A DNA stretch of 64,000 bases, from NCBI GenBank assembly GCA_904382605.1, contig CAJFJA010000001.1, positions 192,793 through 256,792 of the forward strand, read 5' to 3'. The translations under genes were made by a program, and so were the position numbers. Shown piece by piece: positions 54,910 through 62,583 of this stretch. This DNA is from Candidatus Alloclostridium intestinigallinarum. GTDB lineage: Bacteria > Bacillota > Clostridia > Christensenellales > UBA3700. The notes below the pieces were generated by a model, which saw nothing but the letters and a program-made list of their open reading frames with translations, had not been told where the DNA came from and did no database searches. Position 1 is the stretch's first letter, and every line of letters starts with the position of its first letter.

Positions 54910-54991
54910 GGGCAAAATACCTGTTTTATAAGCAGTATAAATCGGGCGGCAATGCCGCCCGAAAAAATGTCAAAAAAACCGCGAAAAACTC

Positions 54992-55020
54992 TTGACATTT
55001 TCACATATATATTGTATTAT
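54992..55020 (+). promoter_or_regulatory. SigA promoter for tRNA operon
   Basis: TTGACA, 17 bases, TATTAT, about 70 bases before the first tRNA. The 181-base gap before it contains only a GC-rich hairpin after rpsA (54943-54961) without T run. Confidence 0.85.
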
Positions 55021-55090
55021 TTAACAGTCGCAAGTCACCGCGGACATCTCGGTAGGCGACAGGGAACACTGTTCCGCCGCGATATGTCGT

Positions 55091-55167
55091 GGGCCATTAG
55101 CTCAGTTGGTTAGAGCAACCGGCTCATAACCGGTCGGTCCAAGGTTCGAGTCCTTGATGGCCCACCA
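55091..55167 (+). tRNA. tRNA with CAT anticodon (Met, or Ile2)
   Basis: Acceptor GGGCCAT/ATGGCCC, anticodon loop CTCATAA (CAT), A73, CCA encoded. It is not initiator tRNA (no C1-A72 type mismatch or G-C anticodon stem triplet). The Met-Asp-Phe-Thr-Tyr order favours elongator Met; a lysidine-modified tRNA-Ile2 cannot be excluded. Confidence 0.95.
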
Positions 55168-55190
55168 AGAGTACACTGCATATAATATCT

Positions 55191-55267
55191 GGCTCGGTAG
55201 TTCAGCTGGTTAGAACGCTAGCCTGTCACGCTAGAGGTCGTGGGTTCGAGCCCCATCCGAGTCGCCA
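55191..55267 (+). tRNA. tRNA-Asp (GTC)
   Basis: Acceptor GGCTCGG/CCGAGTC (one G-T), anticodon stem CTAGC/GCTAG with loop CTGTCAC (GTC), discriminator G, CCA encoded. Confidence 0.97.
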
Positions 55268-55307
55268 AAAACAATATATGAGCGATAGCAATATCGCTCA
55301 TAAATAT

Positions 55308-55383
55308 GCCTCGGTAGCTCAGTCGGTAGAGCAGGGGACTGAAAATCCCCGTGTCGGTGGTTCGATTCCGCCCCGAGGCACCA
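55308..55383 (+). tRNA. tRNA-Phe (GAA)
   Basis: Acceptor GCCTCGG/CCGAGGC, anticodon stem GGGGA/TCCCC with loop CTGAAAA (GAA), A73, CCA encoded. A small hairpin AGCGATA/ATATCGCT lies in the spacer before it and may aid processing. Confidence 0.97.
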
Positions 55384-55396
55384 CTACAGATTATAT

Positions 55397-55472
55397 GCTG
55401 GTGTAGCTCAACTGGCAGAGCAGCTGATTTGTAATCAGCAGGTTGATGGTTCGATTCCGTTCACCAGCTCCA
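55397..55472 (+). tRNA. tRNA-Thr (TGT)
   Basis: Acceptor GCTGGTG/CACCAGC, anticodon stem GCTGA/TCAGC with loop TTTGTAA (TGT), discriminator T, CCA encoded. Unlike the tRNA-Thr(CGT) at 26.8 kb, it has no tail array. Confidence 0.97.
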
Positions 55473-55487
55473 GACAATTGAATATAT

Positions 55488-55572
<85 letters not shown>

Positions 55573-55610
55573 ACGCATCTTGATATTACTTCAAGGTGCG
55601 TTTATTTTTT
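55573..55610 (+). terminator. Terminator of tRNA operon
   Basis: ACGCATCTTGA pairs with TCAAGGTGCGT (11 bp, one G-T), followed by TTATTTTTT, directly after the CCA of tRNA-Tyr. Confidence 0.93.
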
Positions 55611-55628
55611 GCTTGTAAAACCGGATAA

Positions 55629-56156
55629 CCCGCTTACGACGATGAAAACGGTGCGGAGGAGTTTGAAAAACACGTAACGCACCACTATGAGTTTATAGGC
55701 GACAAACTCATTATAGGTAAGTTCTGCTCGATAGGCAAAGGCGTGGAATTTATTATGAACGGCGCGAACCATCGCATGAATACTTTCACGGCATATCCGT
55801 TCAATATACTCGGCAACGGATGGGAGAAGGTTACGCCCGCTTTGAACGAGTTGCCGCTGAAAGGCGACACGATTGTCGGCAACGATGTCTGGATAGGTCA
55901 GAATGTGACGGTTCTTCCGGGCGTTCATATCGGCGACGGAGCGATTATAGGAGCAAACACGGTTGTGTCGCACGACGTGCCTCCTTATACGATTGCGGCG
56001 GGCAATCTCGTAAGACAAATCAGGAAACGTTTTGACGGGGAAACAATCGAGTTTTTACTGCAATTGAAATGGTGGGACTGGTCCGCACGGAAAATATCCG
56101 AAAATCTTAAAGCACTATGCGGCGGAGATATTGCCGAATTGAGGAAATTGTTATAA
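55629..56156 (+). pseudogene. 5'-truncated Vat/CatB-type xenobiotic acetyltransferase
   Basis: From 55635 the frame reads YDDENGAEEFEKHV, then HHYEFIGDKLIIGKFCSIG and FIMNGANHRMNTFTAYPFNI, the body of a Vat/CatB-type hexapeptide-repeat acetyltransferase. The catalytic His in NGANHRM is present. The expected N-terminal ~35 residues are absent: a TAA at 55626 closes the frame upstream, and the tRNA operon terminator lies right before it. From the first available ATG (55743) only 137 residues would be made, lacking the first coil turns; the intact family has about 210. No ribosome site precedes that ATG. Most likely a remnant left by a deletion or insertion at the tRNA-Tyr 3' flank. Confidence 0.8.
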
Positions 56157-56226
56157 GCACTTTATATCGTCATTACGCTGAATACGGACTGAAACGGATT
56201 TTCCTCAAAGGCGCTTTCGTTGCATA

Positions 56227-56255
56227 TTGACATATCCCGCTTTTTACTATATTAT
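56227..56255 (+). promoter_or_regulatory. SigA promoter for sugar acetyltransferase
   Basis: TTGACA, 17 bases, TATTAT, 17 bases before the ATG. Confidence 0.78.
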
Positions 56256-56271
56256 ATTTGCGGAGGCTGTT

Positions 56272-56868
56272 ATGGAAAGACCGAATATACCGCTCAATTG
56301 TTTTTTCAAGGGAAGTTATAACCCCGCTTATTATCACGATATAAGACAGGCAAAGGATAAGTGCTGGCAATATAACAACCTGCACCCGAACGATGACGCA
56401 GGACACGATAAAATACTGCGTGAATTATTCGGCAAGGTCGGTAAGGAAGCGACCGTCGTTGCGCCGTTCTGGTGCGATTACGGCTATCATATTGAAGCGG
56501 GCGACTATTTTTACGCGAACCATAACGTCATTATGCAGGACGGCGGCGGCATTAAATTCGGCGATTACGTGTTTATTGCACCCAACGTACTGCTTACAAC
56601 CGCCGAACACGCGCTCGATCCGCAAATGCGCATGGACGGAGTGGAGATTGCAAAGCCGATCACCATAGGCAATAACGTGTGGATAGGTTCGGGAGCGGTA
56701 ATTCTGGCAGGGACAACTATCGGCGACAATACGGTTATTGGCGCCGGGAGCGTAGTGAAAGGGAATATCCCTTCCGGTGTGGTGGCGGCGGGGGTGCCTT
56801 GCAGAGTGATACGCGAAATAACAGAAGCGGACAGGCATACCTATCCTTATTACGAAGGTACGTATTGA
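56272..56868 (+). CDS. Sugar O-acetyltransferase (Maa/LacA/NodL type)
   Basis: A 198-residue left-handed beta-helix acetyltransferase. The N-terminal maltose-acetyltransferase helix region (NDDAGHDKILRELFGKVG) is followed by hexapeptide repeats; the catalytic His lies in the TTAEHALDP segment (~107-115), and the acetyl-CoA region is IGSGAVILAGTTIGDNTVIGAGSVV. It acetylates a sugar hydroxyl, perhaps in detoxifying non-metabolised sugars. The start is at MERPN, with CGGAGG seven bases before. It has its own promoter. The adjacent truncated Vat homologue belongs to the same superfamily but is not a duplicate. Confidence 0.93.
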   Translation: MERPNIPLNCFFKGSYNPAYYHDIRQAKDKCWQYNNLHPNDDAGHDKILRELFGKVGKEATVVAPFWCDYGYHIEAGDYFYANHNVIMQDGGGIKFGDYVFIAPNVLLTTAEHALDPQMRMDGVEIAKPITIGNNVWIGSGAVILAGTTIGDNTVIGAGSVVKGNIPSGVVAAGVPCRVIREITEADRHTYPYYEGTY

Positions 56869-56912
56869 TTGAACATTAAAGACCATACTATGGTTATATG
56901 GAGTATTGTGTT

Positions 56913-57314
56913 ATGTATGAATATGATTTGAACGACGTTATAAACGATGCTTCCTCGGTGGAAATATACGTTGACGGCGTAAAAGAAATACTTACCCCCG
57001 ACAAGGCGGACGAAGTCAAAAGCTGTATAATACGGATGAATGAAGGCGGCTATGAAATGCCTGGTTACGGAGTGAGCATAGACTCGCTGACACGGCAGGA
57101 ACTTAAAAGCGGCGTATGGGTCAGGCTGGTGTATCCCGAAAGAGTATATCGCGGCGAAATACCCTTTGAATCGCTGCTTATCAAAGTCGATAAGGAATAT
57201 TGCGGATACAATCTTATGCGTGAATATGAGGGCAAATATCAAGGCAGAGTCTTTTACTTCAATTTACAGCCGGGGAAGACAATGGCTCCGCTTTACAGTT
57301 TGTTGTGCGGATAA
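56913..57314 (+). CDS. Small protein, unknown function
   Basis: A 133-residue, probably cytoplasmic protein from the ATG that follows GGAG at nine bases; an ATG five codons upstream is an alternative with no ribosome site. No signal peptide or membrane span. It contains IYVDGVKEILTPDKADEVKSCI and closes with REYEGKYQGRVFYFNLQPGK. Alternating strands suggest an alpha/beta fold. No family recognised. It is followed by a terminator and then the spoIIA operon. Confidence 0.75.
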   Translation: MYEYDLNDVINDASSVEIYVDGVKEILTPDKADEVKSCIIRMNEGGYEMPGYGVSIDSLTRQELKSGVWVRLVYPERVYRGEIPFESLLIKVDKEYCGYNLMREYEGKYQGRVFYFNLQPGKTMAPLYSLLCG

Positions 57315-57358
57315 ATTTTCATAATCCGTTATAATTTTATCCATTTCGACAATAATTA

Positions 57359-57384
57359 CCGCGATGTTACATCGCGGTTTTTTT
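57359..57384 (+). terminator. Rho-independent terminator before spoIIA
   Basis: CCGCGATG pairs with CATCGCGG around TTA, followed by seven T. It separates the unknown gene from the spoIIA operon. A SigH-type promoter for spoIIA could not be pinned down in the short remaining gap. Confidence 0.92.
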
Positions 57385-57407
57385 ATAATGAAACAAGCGA
57401 GGGCGAT

Positions 57408-57722
57408 ATGCAGGTAAATATATATAATAAAGGAATATATACGGTTGCGGGTTTAAGCGGAGAACTGGACGAATGTGCCGCCGCGGAACTCAGGCGCAAG
57501 CTGGACGAAGGGCTGGCCGTTCCGGGCGTGCAGAAAAATATCCTGTTCGATATGGGAGGCGTTTCGTTTATGGACAGCACGGGAATAGGCGTTCTGTTGG
57601 GCAGATACAAGCTGCTTAAACAGCGCGGTAAAAATATGTTCATTTGCAACGTAAATACGCAGATGGACAGAATTCTGCGCACTACGGGAATATATACGAT
57701 AATGCGAAAGGTGAGCGTATGA
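57408..57722 (+). CDS. spoIIAA: Anti-sigma F factor antagonist SpoIIAA
   Basis: A 104-residue STAS protein. The phosphorylated serine is S57 in MDSTGIGVLLGRYK. In the forespore, unphosphorylated SpoIIAA displaces SpoIIAB from SigF. The family order AA-AB-sigF is intact, with a four-base overlap to spoIIAB. GAGGGCG serves as ribosome site. Confidence 0.95.
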   Translation: MQVNIYNKGIYTVAGLSGELDECAAAELRRKLDEGLAVPGVQKNILFDMGGVSFMDSTGIGVLLGRYKLLKQRGKNMFICNVNTQMDRILRTTGIYTIMRKVSV

Positions 57723-58189
57723 ACAGGGTAAATAAATTCAATATGCGTTTGAGCGCGCTAAGCGAAAACGAGAGCTTCGCCCGCTCGTGCGTAGCGGCGT
57801 TTTGTTTGCCGCTCAATCCCACTTTGGATGAAATAAACGATGTGAAAACGGCTGTTTCGGAAGCCGTAACAAATTGCATAGTTCACGCTTATCAGGGCGC
57901 TGAAGATAAATACATAGATATGAGCGTTACCGCTGAGGAATGCGGCAGACTGACCGTTGTCATATCCGACAACGGGTGCGGCATTGACGACGTGGAACAG
58001 GCGCTTCAACCTTTTTACACGACAAAGGCGGACGATGAGCGCAGCGGAATGGGATTTACCATTATGAGTACGTTCATGGACGAAATGCTCGTCACTTCGG
58101 AAAAAGGCAAGGGAACGCAGGTGTCTATGACTAAATTTATCAGAGGTGCCCGAAATGCTGACTCACGAACAGACTCTTCAACTGATTGA
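57719..58189 (+). CDS. spoIIAB: Anti-sigma F factor SpoIIAB
   Basis: A 156-residue GHKL kinase/anti-sigma factor. N-box EAVTNCIVHAYQ, G1 box ISDNGCGIDD and G2 box SGMGFTIM bind ATP. It holds SigF inactive and phosphorylates SpoIIAA. The start is placed at the ATG overlapping the spoIIAA stop; the longer frame (25 codons more) is a frame shadow of spoIIAA. Confidence 0.95.
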   Translation: MNRVNKFNMRLSALSENESFARSCVAAFCLPLNPTLDEINDVKTAVSEAVTNCIVHAYQGAEDKYIDMSVTAEECGRLTVVISDNGCGIDDVEQALQPFYTTKADDERSGMGFTIMSTFMDEMLVTSEKGKGTQVSMTKFIRGARNADSRTDSSTD

Positions 58190-58871
58190 AAGCGCAAAAA
58201 GCGGCGATGAAACCGCTAAAACCACGCTTATATCGGAAAATATGCCGTTGATCAAGAGCATCGTCAAGCGTTACGGCAACGTACACGTCGAATATGAGGA
58301 TTTAATGCAGTTGGGCGCAATGGGATTGATAAAAGCGGTCAACAACTTTGATTTGTCTTATAACGTGAAGTTTTCCACTTACGCCGTTCCCATGATAGCC
58401 GGTGAAATAAAGAGGTTTATCCGCGACGACGGCGCCGTAAAGGTCAGCAGAGCATTGAAAACTCTTTCAATGAAACTGCACGCGTATATAGACGATTACG
58501 TGCAGACCAACGGCGAAAATCCTTCCGTCGACAAACTTGCGGAGGTATTTAGTGCGGATAAGCAGGAGATAGTATTTGCATTGGACAGCAACAAATATCC
58601 GGTGTCCATATATGAAAAGTTCGATGAAGAAAGCTCGGGGAGCATAATAGACCGTTTGCCGGCAAAAGGCAACGGTGACGAGCTGATAGACAGCATATTA
58701 CTTAAGAAAATGCTTTCGGAGTTGCCTGAACGCGAAAAAACGGTTATAAAACTGAGATATTATAAGGATATGACGCAGAGCGAGATAGCCAGGATTCTGG
58801 GCGTTTCCCAGGTACAGGTTTCCAGAATAGAATCCAAAGTCATATCCAAGATGAGACAGCAATTGGCATGA
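58155..58871 (+). CDS. sigF: RNA polymerase sporulation sigma factor SigF
   Basis: A 238-residue SigB/F/G-type sigma factor. Region 2 runs LIKSIVKRYG through YEDLMQLGAMGLIKAVNNFD and YNVKFSTYAVPMIAGEIKRFIRDDG, with region 3 and region 4 (LPEREKTVIKLRYYKDMTQSEIARILGVSQVQVSRIESKVI) following. The ATG is six bases after AGAGGTG, which lies in spoIIAB; the GTG three codons earlier overlaps that site. It directs early forespore gene expression. Confidence 0.95.
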   Translation: MLTHEQTLQLIESAKSGDETAKTTLISENMPLIKSIVKRYGNVHVEYEDLMQLGAMGLIKAVNNFDLSYNVKFSTYAVPMIAGEIKRFIRDDGAVKVSRALKTLSMKLHAYIDDYVQTNGENPSVDKLAEVFSADKQEIVFALDSNKYPVSIYEKFDEESSGSIIDRLPAKGNGDELIDSILLKKMLSELPEREKTVIKLRYYKDMTQSEIARILGVSQVQVSRIESKVISKMRQQLA

Positions 58872-58919
58872 TACGCGGCATTGCGGCGAAAACAGCCGAT
58901 AACATGGTATTTGTCTGAA

Positions 58920-61196
58920 TTATCGCGCGCGCAAATCAAGCGGGTAAGTTGCGGATATTTTTTCGCCGTCACCGCATATATAATAAACTTCGACGATATA
59001 TCTCGGAGCGAACAAGACGTCTGAACGGTGCGCAACGGCAAAATTGCCCGATTCCGTTCCGCAACCGAACTCGGCAACTATGCAATCTCCGCTGAAATAG
59101 TCGCGTTTTATAACGGTATAGCGCAGTCTCGGATCCGTCTGCATTAAAACGTTTATTATATTTCCGGCACTTTCCACGGTTACTTCAGGCTTTTTCAGAA
59201 AGGTAAACGAGTTATTTCTCTCTTTCGGCAAGTGCCTGACGGAAAATAATTCGCGTCTGACGGCGTATTCGGGGGCTGAGGAATCGGCAAGAACTACGCG
59301 CCCGCAGGTATATTCGAAAGAATCAATCATAATTGGTTTTACGCTACTTGGCACGGGAAACTCGTTTTTTGCGGCGTCCGAGCGCAAAAAATAGTTTTTT
59401 GCCATAAGAGTAGGCGAGCCTCCGCCCGTTATGCCTGCGGGAAGCATACCGCTTTGCTCTCCGGACATATTTCCTTGCCAGAATACCGCGGTTTCCGACG
59501 TGGTATAGGACACGTTATAGACATCGGTATTGTAATTTTTGTCGCTAGCGGATACCGTTCCCGTTTTGGAAGCTATTGGGAATTTCAGCCCGGAAAGTTT
59601 TTTGGCGCTTCCTGCCTTTGCCGTATCGGCGAGCATATCCGTAATCAGGTACGCCGTATCCGCACCGAAAACCTGTCTTGCGGCGTTTCCGCGCCGGTAC
59701 AATACTTCTCCTTCGGAATTTTTAATCTGTCTGACAAAAGAGTGCGGTATAAACTTGCCGTCGCGGGCAAAAGCAGAGTATGCCGCGGCAATATTGGTAA
59801 TATTCGTGCCGTAAGTCATGCCGCCCAACGCCGTGGCAAAATTATAATCGCTGTCTTCCGTTTCAATACCGAGCTTTGGAAGGTAAGAGCAAGCCTTCTC
59901 AACGCCCACCATGCTCATAACTTCCACGGCGGGGACGTTGAGGGAAAGCATCAGACTTTCGCGCACGCTTATCTTTCCGTAATATTCGTCCTTATAATTA
60001 TTAGGCGAGTATCCCGAAAAATCTTTTTTTCGGTCGTCTATAATAGTTGCGGGGTAAACCGCGCCGCAGTCCAGGGCAGGAGCATAGCTTACAAGAGGTT
60101 TTAACGTAGACCCGGGCTGACGTCTGGTTTCCGGCGAATAGCCGCAATTCGAATAAAACGCCTTTATACCGCCCGAAGAATTATCCAGTACGACAGCCGC
60201 ACAGTCAGGAAGTTCGCCTCCTGCGTTTTTAAGGGTAAGGGCAGGGTTGGACATTATCTTTTCGACAATGTTCCGGGAGTCTTGGTCAAGGTATGTTTCA
60301 ATGGTATAATCGCCCGAAAGCAGCTGTTCCGGTGAAATATCCAGCACGGAGCAGGATTCCTTAATGGAATATTCTAGAAAATAAATTGCCGAATTATTCT
60401 CTATTATATCATTTTTTATAATTATATCGTATTTTTTTGCCTTTTCATACTCATTCTGATCTATCGCTCCTTCCTTGGCCATTATATCCAGAACAAGGTC
60501 TTTCCGCTCGTTCGACCGTGCAAAATTATTTATCGGATTATACCTTGTCGGACTCTTTACTATTCCCGCGAGCATTGCGCATTCCGCCGTATTCAATTGC
60601 GAAAGTTCTTTTCCGAAAAATCTTCTTGCGGCGTTCTTTACCCCGTATTCTCCGCTTCCGAAGTAGAGCATATTCAGATACATGGTAAGAATTTCGTCTT
60701 TCGTATACATTTTTTCCAGCTTTATCGCCAGACGCGCTTCCGAAATTTTTCGTCCGAAACTTTTTTCCGAAGTAAGATGGGTGTTTTTTACCAGCTGCTG
60801 GGTTATCGTGGACGCACCCTCTTTAATGCTTCCCGCGGCGATATTTTTTATTGCGGCTTTACCCATTCTCAAATAATCCACTCCGTGATGGGAGTAAAAA
60901 CGTTTGTCTTCCAAGGTTACGAAAGCCTTTTTCAGTATATCCGGTATTTCTTCTGAAGAAGCATATACGTCGTATTTTTCGGGAAGCTCGACGTACCGTC
61001 CTGCATTATCGGTTATTTTCAGTCCCGACGGCGTGAAGTTAAGTTTTGCGGCGTCAATCTGCTCGCCGCCCGTATGGAGAATAATCATTCCCGTGCATAC
61101 CGCAATCAATGCCAGCGCCACAGGCACCGAAATTACGATTATCAACGCTTTCTTCCACGGGAATTTTCCGGCTTTTTTATTCTTGCTTTTTTCCAT
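58920..61196 (-). CDS. Class A penicillin-binding protein (PBP1A-like)
   Basis: A 758-residue bifunctional wall enzyme: short cytoplasmic Lys-rich start, one span (~18-40), GT51 glycosyltransferase (EDKRFYSHHGVDY, GASTITQQLVKN), then a transpeptidase with SxxK in GSTLKPL, SLN in LMLSLNVPA and KTG in ASKTGT. It polymerises glycan and crosslinks stem peptides outside the membrane. The stop lies 48 bases from the convergent sigF stop, with no terminator in between. The start has only a weak AAGG site. It is divergent from miaB, with 67 bases between. Confidence 0.96.
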   Translation of the reverse strand: MEKSKNKKAGKFPWKKALIIVISVPVALALIAVCTGMIILHTGGEQIDAAKLNFTPSGLKITDNAGRYVELPEKYDVYASSEEIPDILKKAFVTLEDKRFYSHHGVDYLRMGKAAIKNIAAGSIKEGASTITQQLVKNTHLTSEKSFGRKISEARLAIKLEKMYTKDEILTMYLNMLYFGSGEYGVKNAARRFFGKELSQLNTAECAMLAGIVKSPTRYNPINNFARSNERKDLVLDIMAKEGAIDQNEYEKAKKYDIIIKNDIIENNSAIYFLEYSIKESCSVLDISPEQLLSGDYTIETYLDQDSRNIVEKIMSNPALTLKNAGGELPDCAAVVLDNSSGGIKAFYSNCGYSPETRRQPGSTLKPLVSYAPALDCGAVYPATIIDDRKKDFSGYSPNNYKDEYYGKISVRESLMLSLNVPAVEVMSMVGVEKACSYLPKLGIETEDSDYNFATALGGMTYGTNITNIAAAYSAFARDGKFIPHSFVRQIKNSEGEVLYRRGNAARQVFGADTAYLITDMLADTAKAGSAKKLSGLKFPIASKTGTVSASDKNYNTDVYNVSYTTSETAVFWQGNMSGEQSGMLPAGITGGGSPTLMAKNYFLRSDAAKNEFPVPSSVKPIMIDSFEYTCGRVVLADSSAPEYAVRRELFSVRHLPKERNNSFTFLKKPEVTVESAGNIINVLMQTDPRLRYTVIKRDYFSGDCIVAEFGCGTESGNFAVAHRSDVLFAPRYIVEVYYICGDGEKISATYPLDLRAR

Positions 61197-61228
61197 ACCT
61201 TTTTTATATATAAATAACGCGCATTTGG

Positions 61229-61257
61229 TTGAAAATTATCTCGTTTACGGCTATAAT
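61229..61257 (+). promoter_or_regulatory. SigA promoter for miaB, predicted leaderless
   Basis: TTGAAA, 17 bases, TATAAT (61252-61257), with the ATG exactly six bases later, so +1 falls on the start codon. No Shine-Dalgarno is present. Confidence 0.75.
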
Positions 61258-61263
61258 TGTTAT

Positions 61264-62583
61264 ATGCAAAAGTATAAGATTATTACATACGGATGTCAGA
61301 TGAATTTGCACGAATCGGAAAAAGCCGCCGGCATTTTGAGATCTCTCGGCTACGAAGAGTGCGACAGGGAAGAAGTCGCGGATATTATTTTATTCAATAC
61401 TTGTTGTATCAGAGATAATGCGGAACGCCGTGCAAAAGGCAATATCGGCGCCGCAAAAGTATTCAAGCGGAATAATCCCGATCTTATAATCGCGGTTATG
61501 GGCTGTATGACCCAGCAGGATTCCGCCGGAGAAGCCATGGCGAAGAAGTTCCCGTTCGTCGATATCATTCTCGGCACTAATAATTTGGATAAATTGGCTG
61601 AATGTGTCGAAAAAGTCCGTAACAGCCGTAAACGGAGCGTGCTTATCGACCCGTGCGCCACTCCCGAAATCCGTGAAGATACGCCCGTGTTCAGAACGAG
61701 CGGCACAAACGCCTGGCTGAATATTATGTACGGCTGTAATAATTTCTGTACATATTGCATAGTTCCCTACGTGCGCGGCAGGGAGCGCAGCCGCACGCCT
61801 GAAAACGTGATGAAGGAATTCAACCGTCTTATCGACGAAGGGTATAAAGAAATTACGTTGCTCGGTCAGAACGTCAACTCTTACGGCAAAGATTTGGGCA
61901 TGACGAACGGATTCGCGCTCCTTTTGGAGAAGATAGCCGCTGTCCGCGGTGATTTCCGTGTGCGTTTCATGACATCGCATCCGAAAGATTTCAACGCAGA
62001 TATAGCCGACGTGATAGCTTCGTCGAAAAACATCTGCAACAATATTCATCTGCCGGTGCAATCCGGTTCCGACAAGATATTGAAACTTATGAACAGGCAT
62101 TATACGCGCGATTATTATATGTCGCTTATACAGATGATACGCAGTAAGATGCCCGATTGCGGAATTACAAGCGACATTATGGTCGGATTTCCGTATGAAG
62201 AGGATGAAGATTTTGCCGATACGTTGGATCTTGTGAATAAAGTGAGATATTCCGGCGCGTTTACGTTCGTATATTCGCCGAGAAAGGGCACTCCTGCGGC
62301 AGATATGCCCCAAGTTCCGCCGGAAGTTTCCAAGCGCAGAATTATCGAACTTGTGAACACCCAGAACAAAATAGTCAAAGAGATATCCAAAACGTTCGAA
62401 GGCAAGGTGCTGCGCGTATTATGCGAAGACCTGGCGCCGAAAGGCGAAGGAAAAGTGTGCGGCAGAAGCGAGTGCGGCAGAATGGTGACGTTTGACGGCG
62501 ATAAGCATAGCATAGGAAATTTTTACGACGTGAAGATTGTGAAAAGTCAGTCCGCGTCGCTTTTCGGTGAGGTGGTGGAATGA
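61264..62583 (+). CDS. miaB: tRNA-2-methylthio-N6-dimethylallyladenosine synthase MiaB
   Basis: A 439-residue radical-SAM methylthiotransferase. The N-terminal domain opens IITYGCQMNLHESEKAAG with the auxiliary-cluster cysteines, the radical-SAM CxxxCxxC is CNNFCTYCIVPYVRGRERSR, and a TRAM domain closes the protein (VLRVLCEDLAPKGEGKVCGR). It adds methylthio groups at A37 of certain tRNAs. The longer frame starting 120 codons upstream runs antisense through the PBP gene and is rejected; this ATG matches where family members start. It overlaps mutS by four bases, the usual miaB-mutS pairing. Confidence 0.96.
   Translation: MQKYKIITYGCQMNLHESEKAAGILRSLGYEECDREEVADIILFNTCCIRDNAERRAKGNIGAAKVFKRNNPDLIIAVMGCMTQQDSAGEAMAKKFPFVDIILGTNNLDKLAECVEKVRNSRKRSVLIDPCATPEIREDTPVFRTSGTNAWLNIMYGCNNFCTYCIVPYVRGRERSRTPENVMKEFNRLIDEGYKEITLLGQNVNSYGKDLGMTNGFALLLEKIAAVRGDFRVRFMTSHPKDFNADIADVIASSKNICNNIHLPVQSGSDKILKLMNRHYTRDYYMSLIQMIRSKMPDCGITSDIMVGFPYEEDEDFADTLDLVNKVRYSGAFTFVYSPRKGTPAADMPQVPPEVSKRRIIELVNTQNKIVKEISKTFEGKVLRVLCEDLAPKGEGKVCGRSECGRMVTFDGDKHSIGNFYDVKIVKSQSASLFGEVVE

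Noticed and set aside
54943..54961. GC-rich hairpin (CGGGCGGC-AAT-GCCGCCCG) after rpsA as intrinsic terminator
   Set aside because: It is followed by A6 rather than T on the plus strand, and T lies on the wrong side for the minus strand. Possibly a Rho-dependent or stabilising hairpin only.
60904..61263. 120-codon N-terminal extension of the miaB frame
   Set aside because: It runs antisense through the PBP gene and the family starts at the ATG at 61264.
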